From the NCBI GenBank assembly GCA_944390105.1, contig CALXOV010000001.1:1-45717 (forward strand): 45,717 bases of DNA, in the 5' to 3' direction. The notes beneath the pieces were generated by a model. It saw nothing but the letters and a program-made list of their open reading frames with translations. It was not told the origin of the DNA and searched no databases. The stretch is from an uncultured Succinivibrionaceae bacterium. GTDB taxonomy: Bacteria; Pseudomonadota; Gammaproteobacteria; Enterobacterales; Succinivibrionaceae. A program made the translations under genes and the position numbers. Within the stretch, counting starts at the first letter, position 1. Each line of letters opens with the position of its first letter. Positions 1 to 11,626 of the stretch are shown piece by piece.

Positions 1-2
1 GC

Positions 3-134
3 GAAAAGAGTGGCAGACTGATGGAAAAGTTTGAGAATGCTAAAAATTTGCTTAAAGCAAAAGTAGATGTAAGCACAATTAAGCAAGCGCTCAAGCTTAC
101 TGATGATGAGTTAAACGCCATTTTAAAAGATTAA
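3..134 (+). CDS. C-terminal fragment of an Rpn-family (PD-(D/E)XK) nuclease/transposase-like protein
   Basis: An open frame enters from the left edge at base 3 and stops at a TAA at 132-134, giving 43 residues. The tail contains KNLLKAKVDVSTIKQALKL followed by TDDELNAIL. This arrangement (a short helix, a turn, then 'I..a..Lt.eEl..i') is the usual C-terminus of Rpn/PDDEXK recombination-promoting nuclease-like proteins. The catalytic part lies outside the window, so activity cannot be judged. The assignment rests only on this short tail pattern and is tentative. The gene points towards pheA, which is on the opposite strand. Confidence 0.5.
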   Translation, partial: EKSGRLMEKFENAKNLLKAKVDVSTIKQALKLTDDELNAILKD

Positions 135-282
135 GTGACGACAGCTGTGCCATGCTCAATTGTGAATTATAGGGTGATCAATAAGGTCTTTTTCTTAGGA
201 AACATAAAATCAATTTGATTATATTTCAAATTATTAATTTTATGAAATCCTTAAAATTTGACTTATTAGTCATCATCCTTGT

Positions 283-1446
283 TCATTTTTGGTTTGTTTC
301 TTTACTTGGGTAACAACCTAAAATTTTCAAAGTGCCGGTCAGGCCTTTTAAGTTTTCGATGATTTCCTGCATGACGGCAGTATCTAAATTGGCCTGCACA
401 TCGGCAAAAAAGATCTCCTCCCACGTTTCGCTCTGAGTAAGCTCACGCGGACGGCTGTTGAGCTTAGTTAAATTGAGCTTGCGGCGGCTGAACTCATTTA
501 ATACGGCAATCAGCGACCCCGGCACATATTTCTTAGTGGAAAAGAGCAGCGAAGTTTTAGCGGGCAGATTCTGCGGCACCTTAATCGGACTGAGGGAGAG
601 TGCAATAAAGCGGGTGTAATTGCGTTTGTTATTGGCCAGATCCGTGTACAGCGGGTGCAAGCCGTAGAGCGGGGCGCTGTCCTCACAGGCAATGGCAGCC
701 GCGTGCGGATCTTGCTGCTCTGCCACAATATTCATCGCTTCAGAGGTGGAATTAGTGTATATGATTTCCACATTGGGCAGATGTTCTTTAAGCCAGTGCG
801 AGCATTGGGTAATGGGCTGCGGATGCGAATATAGGCGCTTAATGTGTGCTCTTTTGCACTCTGGGATGACCAGCACCGAGTGTTTAATCTTGTAGAAGAT
901 TTCCCCGACAATTGAACAGCGAGTCAGCTGCAGCAGGTCGAGTACTTCATTAATCCCGCCAGAGGATGAATTTTCAATTGGCAGGACTCCATATTCACAG
1001 CTCCCGTCCTCCACTGCTGCAATTACTTCATCAAAGGAACTGCAGCCGCGACAGGTCGGGTTGGCATCAAAAGCTTTGACAAAGCGTAGTGCGGCCAAAT
1101 GCGAATAGGTGCCGATGGTTTGTCCTAAATATGCAATTGAAGTTTTGCGCGGCAGGTTGTGGCCGTTGCAGATTTGCAGCAGATGGCTTTCTTCAAAGGA
1201 GACGGTATCATCCATAATGCAACGAAATACCGAGCTCACCATCGACGGCGGTAGCCCCATTGCCTCGGCTTCAGCGCATAAGCGGCTTAATTTGCTGCGC
1301 TCACGGGCGGCATCGACAATCGGTTTGCCGCTAGTAAGTTTATTGGCGGCAATATCAGCAGCGATGCTGAGTCTTTCTTTTAGCAAGGCTAAGATGGCGC
1401 TGTCCACCTTATCGATGTCAGCGCGGCATTGGGTCAGATCGCGCAT
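283..1446 (-). CDS. pheA: bifunctional chorismate mutase / prephenate dehydratase (P-protein)
   Basis: This 387-residue protein has the standard P-protein length and order. Residues 1-90 are an AroQ-type chorismate mutase helix bundle. About 100-285 is prephenate dehydratase, with AYLGQTIGTYSHLAA, the LPIENSSSGGINEV motif and an NYTRF stretch carrying the Thr-Arg-Phe needed for dehydratase activity. About 295-375 is an ACT domain with PGSLIAVL and KLNSRP, matching the GALV and ESRP phenylalanine-binding motifs of E. coli PheA with mild substitutions. It converts chorismate via prephenate to phenylpyruvate in phenylalanine synthesis, in the cytoplasm, probably under phenylalanine feedback. It lies 189 bp downstream of the Bax-inhibitor-like gene in the same direction, but a terminator in that gap argues for its own transcript. 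I see no leader-peptide attenuator. The Shine-Dalgarno is weak (AGAGA). Confidence 0.95.
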   Translation of the reverse strand: MRDLTQCRADIDKVDSAILALLKERLSIAADIAANKLTSGKPIVDAARERSKLSRLCAEAEAMGLPPSMVSSVFRCIMDDTVSFEESHLLQICNGHNLPRKTSIAYLGQTIGTYSHLAALRFVKAFDANPTCRGCSSFDEVIAAVEDGSCEYGVLPIENSSSGGINEVLDLLQLTRCSIVGEIFYKIKHSVLVIPECKRAHIKRLYSHPQPITQCSHWLKEHLPNVEIIYTNSTSEAMNIVAEQQDPHAAAIACEDSAPLYGLHPLYTDLANNKRNYTRFIALSLSPIKVPQNLPAKTSLLFSTKKYVPGSLIAVLNEFSRRKLNLTKLNSRPRELTQSETWEEIFFADVQANLDTAVMQEIIENLKGLTGTLKILGCYPSKETNQK

Positions 1447-1581
1447 GGGTAGGTCTCTTCGCTAATGCTTGTTTTAAAATTGTTGCTAATATCGTGTCTC
1501 AGGACTCAGCTTATGATTTTACGGCTGAACCTTTCTTTTACGCCCCGTACGCTTTAATCGTGAAGCGGTGAGCGGCCGGGG

Positions 1582-1616
1582 TAAAAAAGAAAGGCATCTG
1601 CTTTGCGGCAAATGCC
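1582..1616 (-). terminator. rho-independent terminator after the Bax-inhibitor-like gene
   Basis: Read on the minus strand, a 9-bp stem (GGCATTTGC against GCAGATGCC, one mismatch) with a 6-nt loop is followed by TTTCTTTTTT. It starts about 20 nt past the stop codon of the upstream gene and would separate it from pheA. Confidence 0.75.
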
Positions 1617-1635
1617 CATCTTTGTCACGGCGCGT

Positions 1636-2376
1636 TTATTCGCGGTTTGATAATAATCTTAAGATTTCAACATACAGCCAGCAGATGGTGACCAGCAGCG
1701 AGAAGGCATTGTAATACTCAAAATACTTGGGTAAACCTGCATCGACAGCCTGTTCAATCCCATCAAAATCTAAGATTAAGCTTAAGGCTGCTACGGTACA
1801 GACAATGAGTGATACGCCGATAGCTAGCGGGCCGGTCTGCGGCAGTAAATGGGCGCCGAATAGGCTGAAAATCATATTGGCAATATACAGCAGGCAGATG
1901 CCGCCGATGGCGCCAGTAATTACCGCGCGGAAACGGGCCGTCGGGACGATGAGCTTGGTCTTCCATAACAGCAACATGGCAAACACAACGGCAAAGGTGG
2001 AAAGTACCGCGGTGGATACGATGCCCGGGTATTTGAATTCAAATACCATCGACAGGCAGCCGAGGCCAATACCTTCAAAGAGGGCATACAACGGCGCCGT
2101 GATAGGCGAAGCTTTGGGGTTGAAAATGGTGATCATGGCAACCACTAATGCGGCGATGATGGAGCCGTACATGGCCAGCGTCGGCACGCCTTGGCCGCTT
2201 AAAATAGTATCTGCGGTATAGCCCATCGCAAAGTAGCCGGAGACTAAAGTAATCGCCACTAGGACAATGGATTTAGTGGTGGTGCCGCTTAAGGTGGCAG
2301 CTGCGTCCTCGCCGCCGAAATTGATTTGCCCAGCACTGCGGCTTAATACGCCAAGAGCAGGATTTGATGACTGCAT
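1636..2376 (-). CDS. Bax inhibitor-1-like multi-pass membrane protein
   Basis: The 246-residue product has about seven hydrophobic segments. It carries the sequence pattern of the bacterial Bax-inhibitor-1-like family (COG4760/BaxI_1 type): an N-terminal MQSSNPALGVLSR, then FNPKASPITAPLYALFEGIG, LILDFDGIEQAVDAG and a C-terminal WLYVEILRLL. The family is inner-membrane and linked to ion leak or stress in other members; its bacterial role is poorly defined, so no precise function is given. The frame is open 34 codons further upstream. The internal ATG at 2374-2376 is chosen because it follows AAGGAG by 10-11 nt and because a good sigma-70 promoter lies between the two candidate starts. It is divergent from kdgK. 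Confidence 0.85.
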   Translation of the reverse strand: MQSSNPALGVLSRSAGQINFGGEDAAATLSGTTTKSIVLVAITLVSGYFAMGYTADTILSGQGVPTLAMYGSIIAALVVAMITIFNPKASPITAPLYALFEGIGLGCLSMVFEFKYPGIVSTAVLSTFAVVFAMLLLWKTKLIVPTARFRAVITGAIGGICLLYIANMIFSLFGAHLLPQTGPLAIGVSLIVCTVAALSLILDFDGIEQAVDAGLPKYFEYYNAFSLLVTICWLYVEILRLLSNRE

Positions 2377-2410
2377 GGATGCATTTCTCCTTAAAAAATA
2401 TACTGCTGTC

Positions 2411-2438
2411 ATTGTACATGGAAAAGCGGTTTTGTTAA
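2411..2438 (-). promoter_or_regulatory. sigma-70 promoter of the Bax-inhibitor-like gene
   Basis: On the minus strand TTAACA is followed after 16 nt by TACAAT, each matching five of six consensus bases. The predicted start near 2404 leaves a leader of about 28 nt before the ATG at 2376, which supports the shorter start. Confidence 0.6.
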
Positions 2439-2619
2439 GTGTATCTCTGGGCGATTCTGTGAGCTGCGCCGTCGCCACAGTGCGCTTTAGGTACTACGCT
2501 GCTGCAGTTTGGGGCAGAGATCTGATGACTTGGGTAAAAAATTAGACTCTATTCGCAAATTCCTAAAAAACCTCAGCGGGTGCATCGCATACGTTTGCGC
2601 CGTGGACTACAATAAGGTG

Positions 2620-2639
2620 TTAACTACCGTATAAGTTAA
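2620..2639. promoter_or_regulatory. palindrome in the kdgK promoter region (possible operator)
   Basis: TTAACT and AGTTAA form a perfect inverted repeat with an 8-bp spacer, about 50 bp before the kdgK start. It is flanked outside by AGGTG and CACCT. A TACAAT hexamer at 2608-2613 could be a -10 element, but I see no convincing -35. A hexuronate-type regulator is a natural guess from the downstream genes, but the repeat does not match an operator I can name. Confidence 0.35.
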
Positions 2640-2690
2640 AGTCACCTACGACTTATATTTGATTTTAAAAAGTATTCAAGGAGCTTTCTC

Positions 2691-3650
2691 ATGGATAAAA
2701 AATTGCTGTTGGCGGGCGAGCCGATGGGTTTGCTGATTGCACAAACTGAAGGATCGCTGGACAGCGTTCAGGGATATTCCTTAGCAGTTGCCGGCGCAGA
2801 ATTTAATGTCGCTACCGGCGTTGCCCGTCTGCAGCATCAGGTTGCCTATTTAACTAAGCTGGGTGATGATCCATTTGGCAAGCTGATTTCCCGTACTCTG
2901 CAGAACAACGGCATTGACAATTCCTTAGTGCTTTACAGCAAGGAAAGAACTACCGGATTTATGTTAAAGAGCAAGGTCACTAAGGGCGATCCGGAAATTT
3001 TCTATTTCCGTAAAGGCTCGGCTGCTTCGACCTTATCGGTAGAAGATGTTGAGAAGATTGACTTTACTAAGTTCACTCACATCCATTTAACTGGCATTCT
3101 TCCGGCTTTAAATGAAGGAACGCGCGCGGCTGAGCAGCTGATGTTCGATAAGGCCAAAGCCGCCGGACTTTTCATTTCCTTTGACCCTAATCTGCGTCCG
3201 CAGCTGTGGCCGTCGGCTCAGGTCATGGCTGAGACCTTAAATCGCTATGCCTCGCAGGCTGACTTAGTGATGCCGGGCAATGGTGAAGGCCAGACTTTAT
3301 GCGGCACCACCGATGCTAAGGAAATTAACAAGTTCTATCTAGGCTTAGGTGCTAAGACCGTAATCACTAAGGTAGGTCCCAAGGGGGCTCTGTGCTCTAC
3401 TGCCGATGGCAAGGAGTTTATGACCCCTGGCTTTATCATTGATAAGGTGGTGGATACGGTCGGCGCCGGCGACGGCTTTGCCTGTGGTGTGATCACTGCC
3501 TTAATGGAAGATCTGCCGCTTGAGCGGGCGGTGGAGCGCGGTTGTGCTATTGGCGCCATTCAGTGCACCTTTGCCGGTGACAATGAAGGTCTGCCTACCC
3601 CGCAGCAGCTTGCTGATTTCATGCGCACTCATCAGCGGGTGCAGTTATAA
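2691..3650 (+). CDS. kdgK: 2-keto-3-deoxygluconate kinase (PfkB family)
   Basis: The 319-residue protein is a PfkB/ribokinase-fold sugar kinase. An N-terminal substrate lid region carries GAEFNVATGVARL. FDPNLRPQLW (164-173) and MPGNGEG follow, then the ATP/anion-hole motif DTVGAGDGFACG (255-266), whose Asp261 is the expected catalytic base. DPNxRPxxW with this length is typical of KDG kinases. It phosphorylates 2-keto-3-deoxygluconate to KDPG in the cytoplasm. The next gene, 78 bp downstream, encodes KDPG aldolase, so the pair forms the lower hexuronate/aldonate pathway, which strongly supports the substrate. A strong AAGGAG lies 8-9 nt before the ATG. Confidence 0.9.
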   Translation: MDKKLLLAGEPMGLLIAQTEGSLDSVQGYSLAVAGAEFNVATGVARLQHQVAYLTKLGDDPFGKLISRTLQNNGIDNSLVLYSKERTTGFMLKSKVTKGDPEIFYFRKGSAASTLSVEDVEKIDFTKFTHIHLTGILPALNEGTRAAEQLMFDKAKAAGLFISFDPNLRPQLWPSAQVMAETLNRYASQADLVMPGNGEGQTLCGTTDAKEINKFYLGLGAKTVITKVGPKGALCSTADGKEFMTPGFIIDKVVDTVGAGDGFACGVITALMEDLPLERAVERGCAIGAIQCTFAGDNEGLPTPQQLADFMRTHQRVQL

Positions 3651-3728
3651 TGGAAGCCTAAGGCATAGGACAGCCACCCGCAGCTGCCGGCATGGCGCCT
3701 TGGCAGTGTAAATTAAAGGAAATAAGCA

Positions 3729-4703
3729 ATGAGCGAAAATATTTTTGACAAAATCAGCGAATACGGCATTGTGCCGCTGGTAACTTTAGACAGTGCTGAT
3801 GACGCTGTGCCTTTAGCCCGCGCCTTAGTTAAAGGCGGTATTCCGATCGCGGAGGTGACTTTCCGTACCGCCGCCGGCGGCGAAAGCATTAAGCGCATGG
3901 CCAAGGAAGTGCCGGAGATCATGGTAGGTGCCGGTACAGTGCACGATGTGGATCACGCCAAGGAAACCGTGGATAACGGCGGCAAGTTCATCATCACCCC
4001 GGGCTTCAACCGTAAGGTGGTAGATTGGTGCGTTAAGAACAATGTGCCGGTGTGCCCGGGTACGGTAGTGCCGTCTGATATTGAGGAAGCTTTAGATTTC
4101 GGTTTGCGCGTGGTGAAGTTCTTCCCGGCAGAAGTCTATGGCGGCATCAATACCTTAAAGGCTTTAGCCGGCCCGTTTGCGATGATGAAGTTCGTCCCGA
4201 CCGGCGGTGTGGGGCTGAACAATCTGCAGGAATACTTAGACCTGCCCAATGTGGCAGCCGTAGGCGGAAGCTTTGTCCCGCCGTCTAAGCTGGTCAAGGC
4301 CAAGGATTGGGACGGCGTGGTCGCGGAGTGCCGTCGCATTATGAACTTAGTGTTCGACTTCACGGTTGGTCATGTGGGCATCAATGCCGGCACTGCCGAC
4401 AATGCCGCTAACGTCAGCAATGCTCTAGCCGCGATGTTTGATGCTGACAGCCGCGATGCCGGCTCGGCTTACTTCGTCGGTGATTTAGCTGAGGTCATGA
4501 AGGTGCCGTTTGTCGGTGCTAATGGTCATATCTGCGTGGATACGCGCGATCTGCGCCGTGCGCTGGCCTTAATGGAGCGCAAAGGCATTAAGCTTGATGC
4601 GCAGAATATCTTCCGTGACGCTAAGGGCAATATCGTTGCAGCCTATCTTGAAGGTGAGGTGGGTGGCTTTGCGGTGCATCTGCGTCAACGTCCGAAGAAG
4701 TAA
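3729..4703 (+). CDS. eda: KDPG/KHG aldolase with C-terminal VOC (glyoxalase-like) domain
   Basis: Residues 1-208 are a class I KDPG aldolase: AEVTFRT with the general base Glu42, PGTVVPSDIEEAL, and RVVKFFPAE with the Schiff-base Lys130, then PTGGVGL for phosphate binding. Classical Eda ends near residue 210. This one is 324 residues and continues into a separate domain (about 214-320) starting HVGIN and ending EGEVGGFAVHL, the pattern of a vicinal-oxygen-chelate/glyoxalase-like fold. Similar aldolase-VOC fusions are known to me from Firmicutes. It cleaves KDPG to pyruvate and glyceraldehyde-3-phosphate; the extra domain's role is unknown. AAAGGA lies before the ATG. The 78-nt gap after kdgK holds a small CTGCC/GGCAG hairpin, and cotranscription is likely. 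Confidence 0.9.
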   Translation: MSENIFDKISEYGIVPLVTLDSADDAVPLARALVKGGIPIAEVTFRTAAGGESIKRMAKEVPEIMVGAGTVHDVDHAKETVDNGGKFIITPGFNRKVVDWCVKNNVPVCPGTVVPSDIEEALDFGLRVVKFFPAEVYGGINTLKALAGPFAMMKFVPTGGVGLNNLQEYLDLPNVAAVGGSFVPPSKLVKAKDWDGVVAECRRIMNLVFDFTVGHVGINAGTADNAANVSNALAAMFDADSRDAGSAYFVGDLAEVMKVPFVGANGHICVDTRDLRRALALMERKGIKLDAQNIFRDAKGNIVAAYLEGEVGGFAVHLRQRPKK

Positions 4704-4770
4704 GCAAGCAGAAATCATGTATAGCAGGAGCTGCGGCATCCAGTGCTCGCAGCTTCATCCCATGCAGCAG

Positions 4771-4800
4771 AAAAGGGGGGGGGGGGCAACCTCCCTTTTT
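4771..4800 (+). terminator. terminator containing a 12-G homopolymer, after eda
   Basis: Four A and twelve G (4775-4786) are followed by a short loop and CCTCCCTTTTT. AAAAGGG can pair with CCCTTTT and extends through a G-T and two G-C pairs to a stem of about 10 bp, with T-rich sequence after it. Because the stem uses only part of the G run, several registers are possible. The rest of the 466-bp gap (4704-5169) holds only the ung promoter; no gene is seen. Confidence 0.6.
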
Positions 4801-5052
4801 ACTTTTTTGGTTAGTGCCTTTTGTATTGTTTCATGTCCTTCCGCTAAATTTGTCCGGTAAGTTGGCCGTAAGCTGTCTTCCTGTCGGCAGTCTTTGGCTG
4901 CCATTTTGCTTTGTGCTTAAGTTTCACGCAAATTAACCCCCGAGATCTTCTTTTTGCATTCTTGAGTTATGCCCTCTATGCGGGTAAATCCTTAGTTTTG
5001 TGCTGGGCACGGCGAGGGTAAGTTGTCAGGCGTAATTTGCGACAGGTCTGCA

Positions 5053-5081
5053 TTGTCCGCAGGCGACAGTGCGGCTATAAT
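5053..5081 (+). promoter_or_regulatory. sigma-70 promoter of ung
   Basis: TTGTCC (four of six) is followed by exactly 17 nt and a perfect TATAAT. Transcription would start near 5088, leaving a leader of about 80 nt. Confidence 0.6.
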
Positions 5082-5169
5082 CATAGGTCAAGTTGACTTA
5101 TACGTATTTATTTATTGGCAGATTAATAAGTTAGATTAAAAGAATTTACAGAAAGCTGCAAGGAAGATT

Positions 5170-5862
5170 ATGGTTCAGACATGGCATGACATTATTGGAC
5201 CGTGCAAAGCGCAGGATTATTTTCAGCATGCGCTGCTGACGGTGGCACAGGCGCGGCAGCGCGGCGTTGAAGTATTTCCGCGCGATCACGACATTTTCAA
5301 TGCCTTTAAGTACACTCCGCTCGATAAGCTTAAGATAGTTATCGTAGGGCAAGATCCGTATCATCAGCCGGGGCAGGCGATGGGGCTGTCTTTTTCTGTT
5401 CCTGTCGGCGTGCCGGTGCCGCCCTCACTGCAGAATATCTATCGCGAGCTGCAATCGGATGTGCCGGGTTTTTCGGTGCCCAATCACGGCTGTTTAATCC
5501 CGTGGGCGCGGCAGGGAGTACTTCTGCTCAACTCCATTTTGACCGTGCAGGCAGGACAACCGATGTCAATGCGCGGCATCGGCTGGGAGCTGTTTACCGA
5601 TGCGGTGATTGCGGCAATTAATGAGCACTGTGAGCATTTAGTCTTCATGCTGTGGGGCAATGCCGCGAAAAATAAATGCGCCAAGGTAGATAGGCAGCGC
5701 CATTTAGTGCTTGAAGCGGCGCACCCCAGTCCTTTATCCGCAAGCCGCGGCTTTTTTGGCTGTCGGCATTTCTCTAAGGCCAATGCCTATCTGCATGCGC
5801 ATGGCTGCACTACCATTAATTGGCAGCTGCCGGTCTACTTAGACGGCAGCGAGCAGCTCTAG
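5170..5862 (+). CDS. ung: uracil-DNA glycosylase, family 1
   Basis: The 230-residue enzyme has all family 1 landmarks: the water-activating motif GQDPYH (60-65, catalytic Asp62), the GVLLLNSILTV segment that shapes the uracil pocket, LWGNAA, and the minor-groove intercalation loop HPSPLSA with His185. It removes uracil from DNA in base-excision repair. Length equals the usual Ung. AAGGA lies 6 nt before the ATG, and a sigma-70 promoter lies 80 nt upstream. Its last 24 bases overlap the 3' end of pseG on the other strand, so the two genes converge tail to tail with no room for a terminator between them. Confidence 0.97.
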   Translation: MVQTWHDIIGPCKAQDYFQHALLTVAQARQRGVEVFPRDHDIFNAFKYTPLDKLKIVIVGQDPYHQPGQAMGLSFSVPVGVPVPPSLQNIYRELQSDVPGFSVPNHGCLIPWARQGVLLLNSILTVQAGQPMSMRGIGWELFTDAVIAAINEHCEHLVFMLWGNAAKNKCAKVDRQRHLVLEAAHPSPLSASRGFFGCRHFSKANAYLHAHGCTTINWQLPVYLDGSEQL

Positions 5863-6882
5863 CTCGTGATTAATGCGCGCGGCCATGCGCTGTAAGCCTT
5901 GGCCGTCGTACAAAGCGCGGCCATGCGCCGCGCATTGCGGGGCTATTTTTAATAGCTGCGTCAGCGCCGCCTGCAGTGCCTGCGGGGAGGCAAGCCTATC
6001 CAGCTTGAGATCAACCCCGAGCTGATGGCGCTGGAGCACTGCATCGGCGCCAACTTGATTGTCAGCAATGGTGACACACACCGCCGGAAGTCCGGCACTC
6101 AGTCTTTCGCCGAACATTACCCCATATGCTCCAACCGCTAAATCATGTTGCGCATAGGCCGTCGGCATGTCGCTGCAGTGGTGTAGCAGGGTAATGCGGT
6201 CAGTTTCAGCACTAAGGTCCAAGCACAGCGCTTTTAGCGTGGCATAGTCACTGTTTCCCGCTCCGGCAATAATGGTAAAGTACCAGTGCTGCCACAGCCT
6301 ACCCTCTTGGATTGCCTGCAAAGTTTTGCGACAGCCGTGTACCGGATCACTGCCGCCAAAGCACACTAATACCTTGGGGGTACGCTGGCCAAGCTGCAGT
6401 GTACTGAAGCTGCGCGGCGGGATGTGGATTAAGGCGGGATTTAACATCGCATAGGCAGTGCCGGTATACACCCGTGCTGTGGCATTGACTAAAGGCGTAT
6501 AGGCACGTGCTTCCCGGTCAATGCCCTGATCAAAAAGCAGGGTGCAGTCGTGGGGTCGATCGGCCAAATCATCAATCACAAATACCGGCAGCTTAGCATG
6601 CAGCGGTCTTTCAATGGCTGAATCGATGCAGTAGTGATCAATCAGTACAGCATCTGCGCCGCTGGCTAGTACTGCGTCTGCAAGTTTATTTAGCGGCAGC
6701 ACGTGCACCGCCGCAAAATCTGCCGTCAAAGCGCTGAGGTCTGCAGATATTTCATCGGCATACAGTTCACAAGTGCTGACCTTAAGATAAGGCAGCAGCC
6801 TGCGCACACGCATTAAATGGCCGGTGCCGATGAGGGGGCCTGCCTTTAAGATGACCGCAAGGGATAGGTGGGGCTTAGTCAA
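5839..6882 (-). CDS. pseG: UDP-2,4-diacetamido-2,4,6-trideoxy-beta-L-altropyranose hydrolase (PseG)
   Basis: The 347-residue protein is a GT-B-like nucleotide-sugar hydrolase. The N-terminal glycine loop GPLIGTGHLMR carries the His that serves as catalytic base in Campylobacter PseG, LIDHYCID follows in the first domain, and CFGGSDP opens the second. Near the C-terminus GERLSAGLPAVCVTIADNQ resembles the UDP-binding WER...GLP...ADNQ segment. It removes UDP from the dideoxy sugar before condensation with phosphoenolpyruvate in CMP-pseudaminic acid synthesis. It is the last gene of the cluster, starting 8 bp inside pseF, which implies translational coupling. The usual R-x-D near the N-terminus is replaced by LKAG. 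Confidence 0.88.
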   Translation of the reverse strand: MTKPHLSLAVILKAGPLIGTGHLMRVRRLLPYLKVSTCELYADEISADLSALTADFAAVHVLPLNKLADAVLASGADAVLIDHYCIDSAIERPLHAKLPVFVIDDLADRPHDCTLLFDQGIDREARAYTPLVNATARVYTGTAYAMLNPALIHIPPRSFSTLQLGQRTPKVLVCFGGSDPVHGCRKTLQAIQEGRLWQHWYFTIIAGAGNSDYATLKALCLDLSAETDRITLLHHCSDMPTAYAQHDLAVGAYGVMFGERLSAGLPAVCVTIADNQVGADAVLQRHQLGVDLKLDRLASPQALQAALTQLLKIAPQCAAHGRALYDGQGLQRMAARINHELELLAAV

Positions 6883-7591
6883 GTTTCAGCTCCGCGACCG
6901 CAGCGGCTAAAGCGCGGGCTAAATTTAAATCCTCAGGGGTATCGATATCTATTACGCGATGGCGCGGCAGAATAAAAGCGCGGCTGACGATGTTCGTGTC
7001 ATTGGATTGAAACATGCGCGGCGAGTAGAAGTAAAACTGCCCGGCATCTTGATAGGCCGGACGCAGATCCTGTGAGCGCAGCGGCATGCAGTCTGGCATA
7101 AAGGGATGTGGCGTGCCGTCGGCGTCTAGATACTGCGCGCGCTGAATGGGAAAGGGAAACTCACAGCAGGCATAGAGAAAATCTGCCTTGGCTTCCTGAA
7201 AGCGGGCCAAGGCCTGCTGCAGATAGGTTGGGGTGAGCAGCGGTGCCGTAGCATACAGACAACAAACCGTAGAGTAGTGTTCCCCCGCTGCGGCAAGCTT
7301 ATTCACTGCATCCTTGGTAACGGCAAAAGTACCGGTATAGTGATCGGATAAGGCCGCATCTCGCATGAAGGGGACTTCTGCTCCATATTCCTGTGCCACT
7401 GCGGCAATGGCCGCATCGTCAGTCGATACGATGATTTTGCTGAAAATTCCTGACAGTTTGGCGGTCTCAATGGACCAGGCGATTAAAGGCTTGCCGTTAA
7501 AGTCCACAATATTTTTGTGCGGAATGCGCACTGAGCCGCCGCGGGCGGGAATGACGGCCAGCACCGAGGGAGAAATTGCACTTTCAGCCAT
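6875..7591 (-). CDS. pseF: pseudaminic acid cytidylyltransferase (PseF)
   Basis: The 238-residue enzyme belongs to the CMP-sialate synthetase-like fold. It begins AVIPARGGSVRIPHKN, followed by FNGKPLIAWSIETA, STDD at the metal/substrate site and a C-terminal DIDTPEDLNLA typical of PseF/NeuA-type enzymes. It activates pseudaminic acid with CTP. One oddity is that the Lys of the common GGSKR(I/L) loop is Val here (codon GTG), although the later Lys of HKN is kept. AAGGAG lies 8 nt before the ATG. It follows pseC after 91 nt with no visible terminator. Its place among pseB, pseC and pseG makes pseudaminate more likely than a sialic or legionaminic acid substrate. Confidence 0.87.
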   Translation of the reverse strand: MAESAISPSVLAVIPARGGSVRIPHKNIVDFNGKPLIAWSIETAKLSGIFSKIIVSTDDAAIAAVAQEYGAEVPFMRDAALSDHYTGTFAVTKDAVNKLAAAGEHYSTVCCLYATAPLLTPTYLQQALARFQEAKADFLYACCEFPFPIQRAQYLDADGTPHPFMPDCMPLRSQDLRPAYQDAGQFYFYSPRMFQSNDTNIVSRAFILPRHRVIDIDTPEDLNLARALAAAVAELKLD

Positions 7592-7682
7592 CGACTTAAC
7601 TCCTTATGCTAAACTCCACAAGCTCATGCTCTATGCGGCTTTTATGCTCTTTATCCGTAAGCAGCCGAAAACCGAGCTCGCT

Positions 7683-11439
<3,757 letters not shown>

Positions 11440-11486
11440 CGCGACGTCCTTGCACAATTCTTTTACGCTTTTACCGCAGGCATTGT

Positions 11487-11503
11487 AGCAAATCCACAGC
11501 CAA
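11487..11503 (-). promoter_or_regulatory. sigma-54 promoter upstream of flrA-pse
   Basis: On the minus strand TTGGCTGTGGATTTGCT has GG and GC separated by exactly 10 nt, with both TTGG and TTGC matching the -24/-12 consensus. The start would be near 11476, about 37 nt before the flrA ATG. A TACAAT partly overlaps the -12, so a sigma-70 promoter in the same place is not excluded. Confidence 0.6.
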
Positions 11504-11610
11504 AATTTTGACACTCTGAACCCAAAAACGCTGGGCAGCCTAGCACCGGCACGGAGCAAAGCGGCTAAGTGTGCGCTAAAGCAATGTCCGCGGGCGTCCT
11601 ATTACGGTAC

Positions 11611-11626
11611 TGGCACAGCCTTTGCA
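11611..11626 (+). promoter_or_regulatory. sigma-54 promoter upstream of flgJ
   Basis: TGGCACAGCCTTTGCA matches the -24 TGGCAC and -12 TTGCA fully, with 10 nt between GG and GC. The start would be near 11637, 70 nt before the flgJ ATG. It is divergent from the flrA promoter, with about 110 bp between them. Confidence 0.8.

Noticed and set aside
1109-1465. 118-residue plus-strand frame opposite pheA
   Set aside because: Lies wholly antisense to a clear PheA, with no ribosome-binding site or recognisable motif.
2377-2478. N-terminal extension of the Bax-inhibitor-like protein
   Set aside because: It would begin upstream of the sigma-70 promoter at 2411-2438, and the family's N-terminus starts at the internal Met with a good AAGGAG.
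11440-11559. 40-codon N-terminal extension of FlrA
   Set aside because: It runs through the sigma-54 promoter and lacks similarity to FleQ; the internal ATG has the ribosome-binding site.
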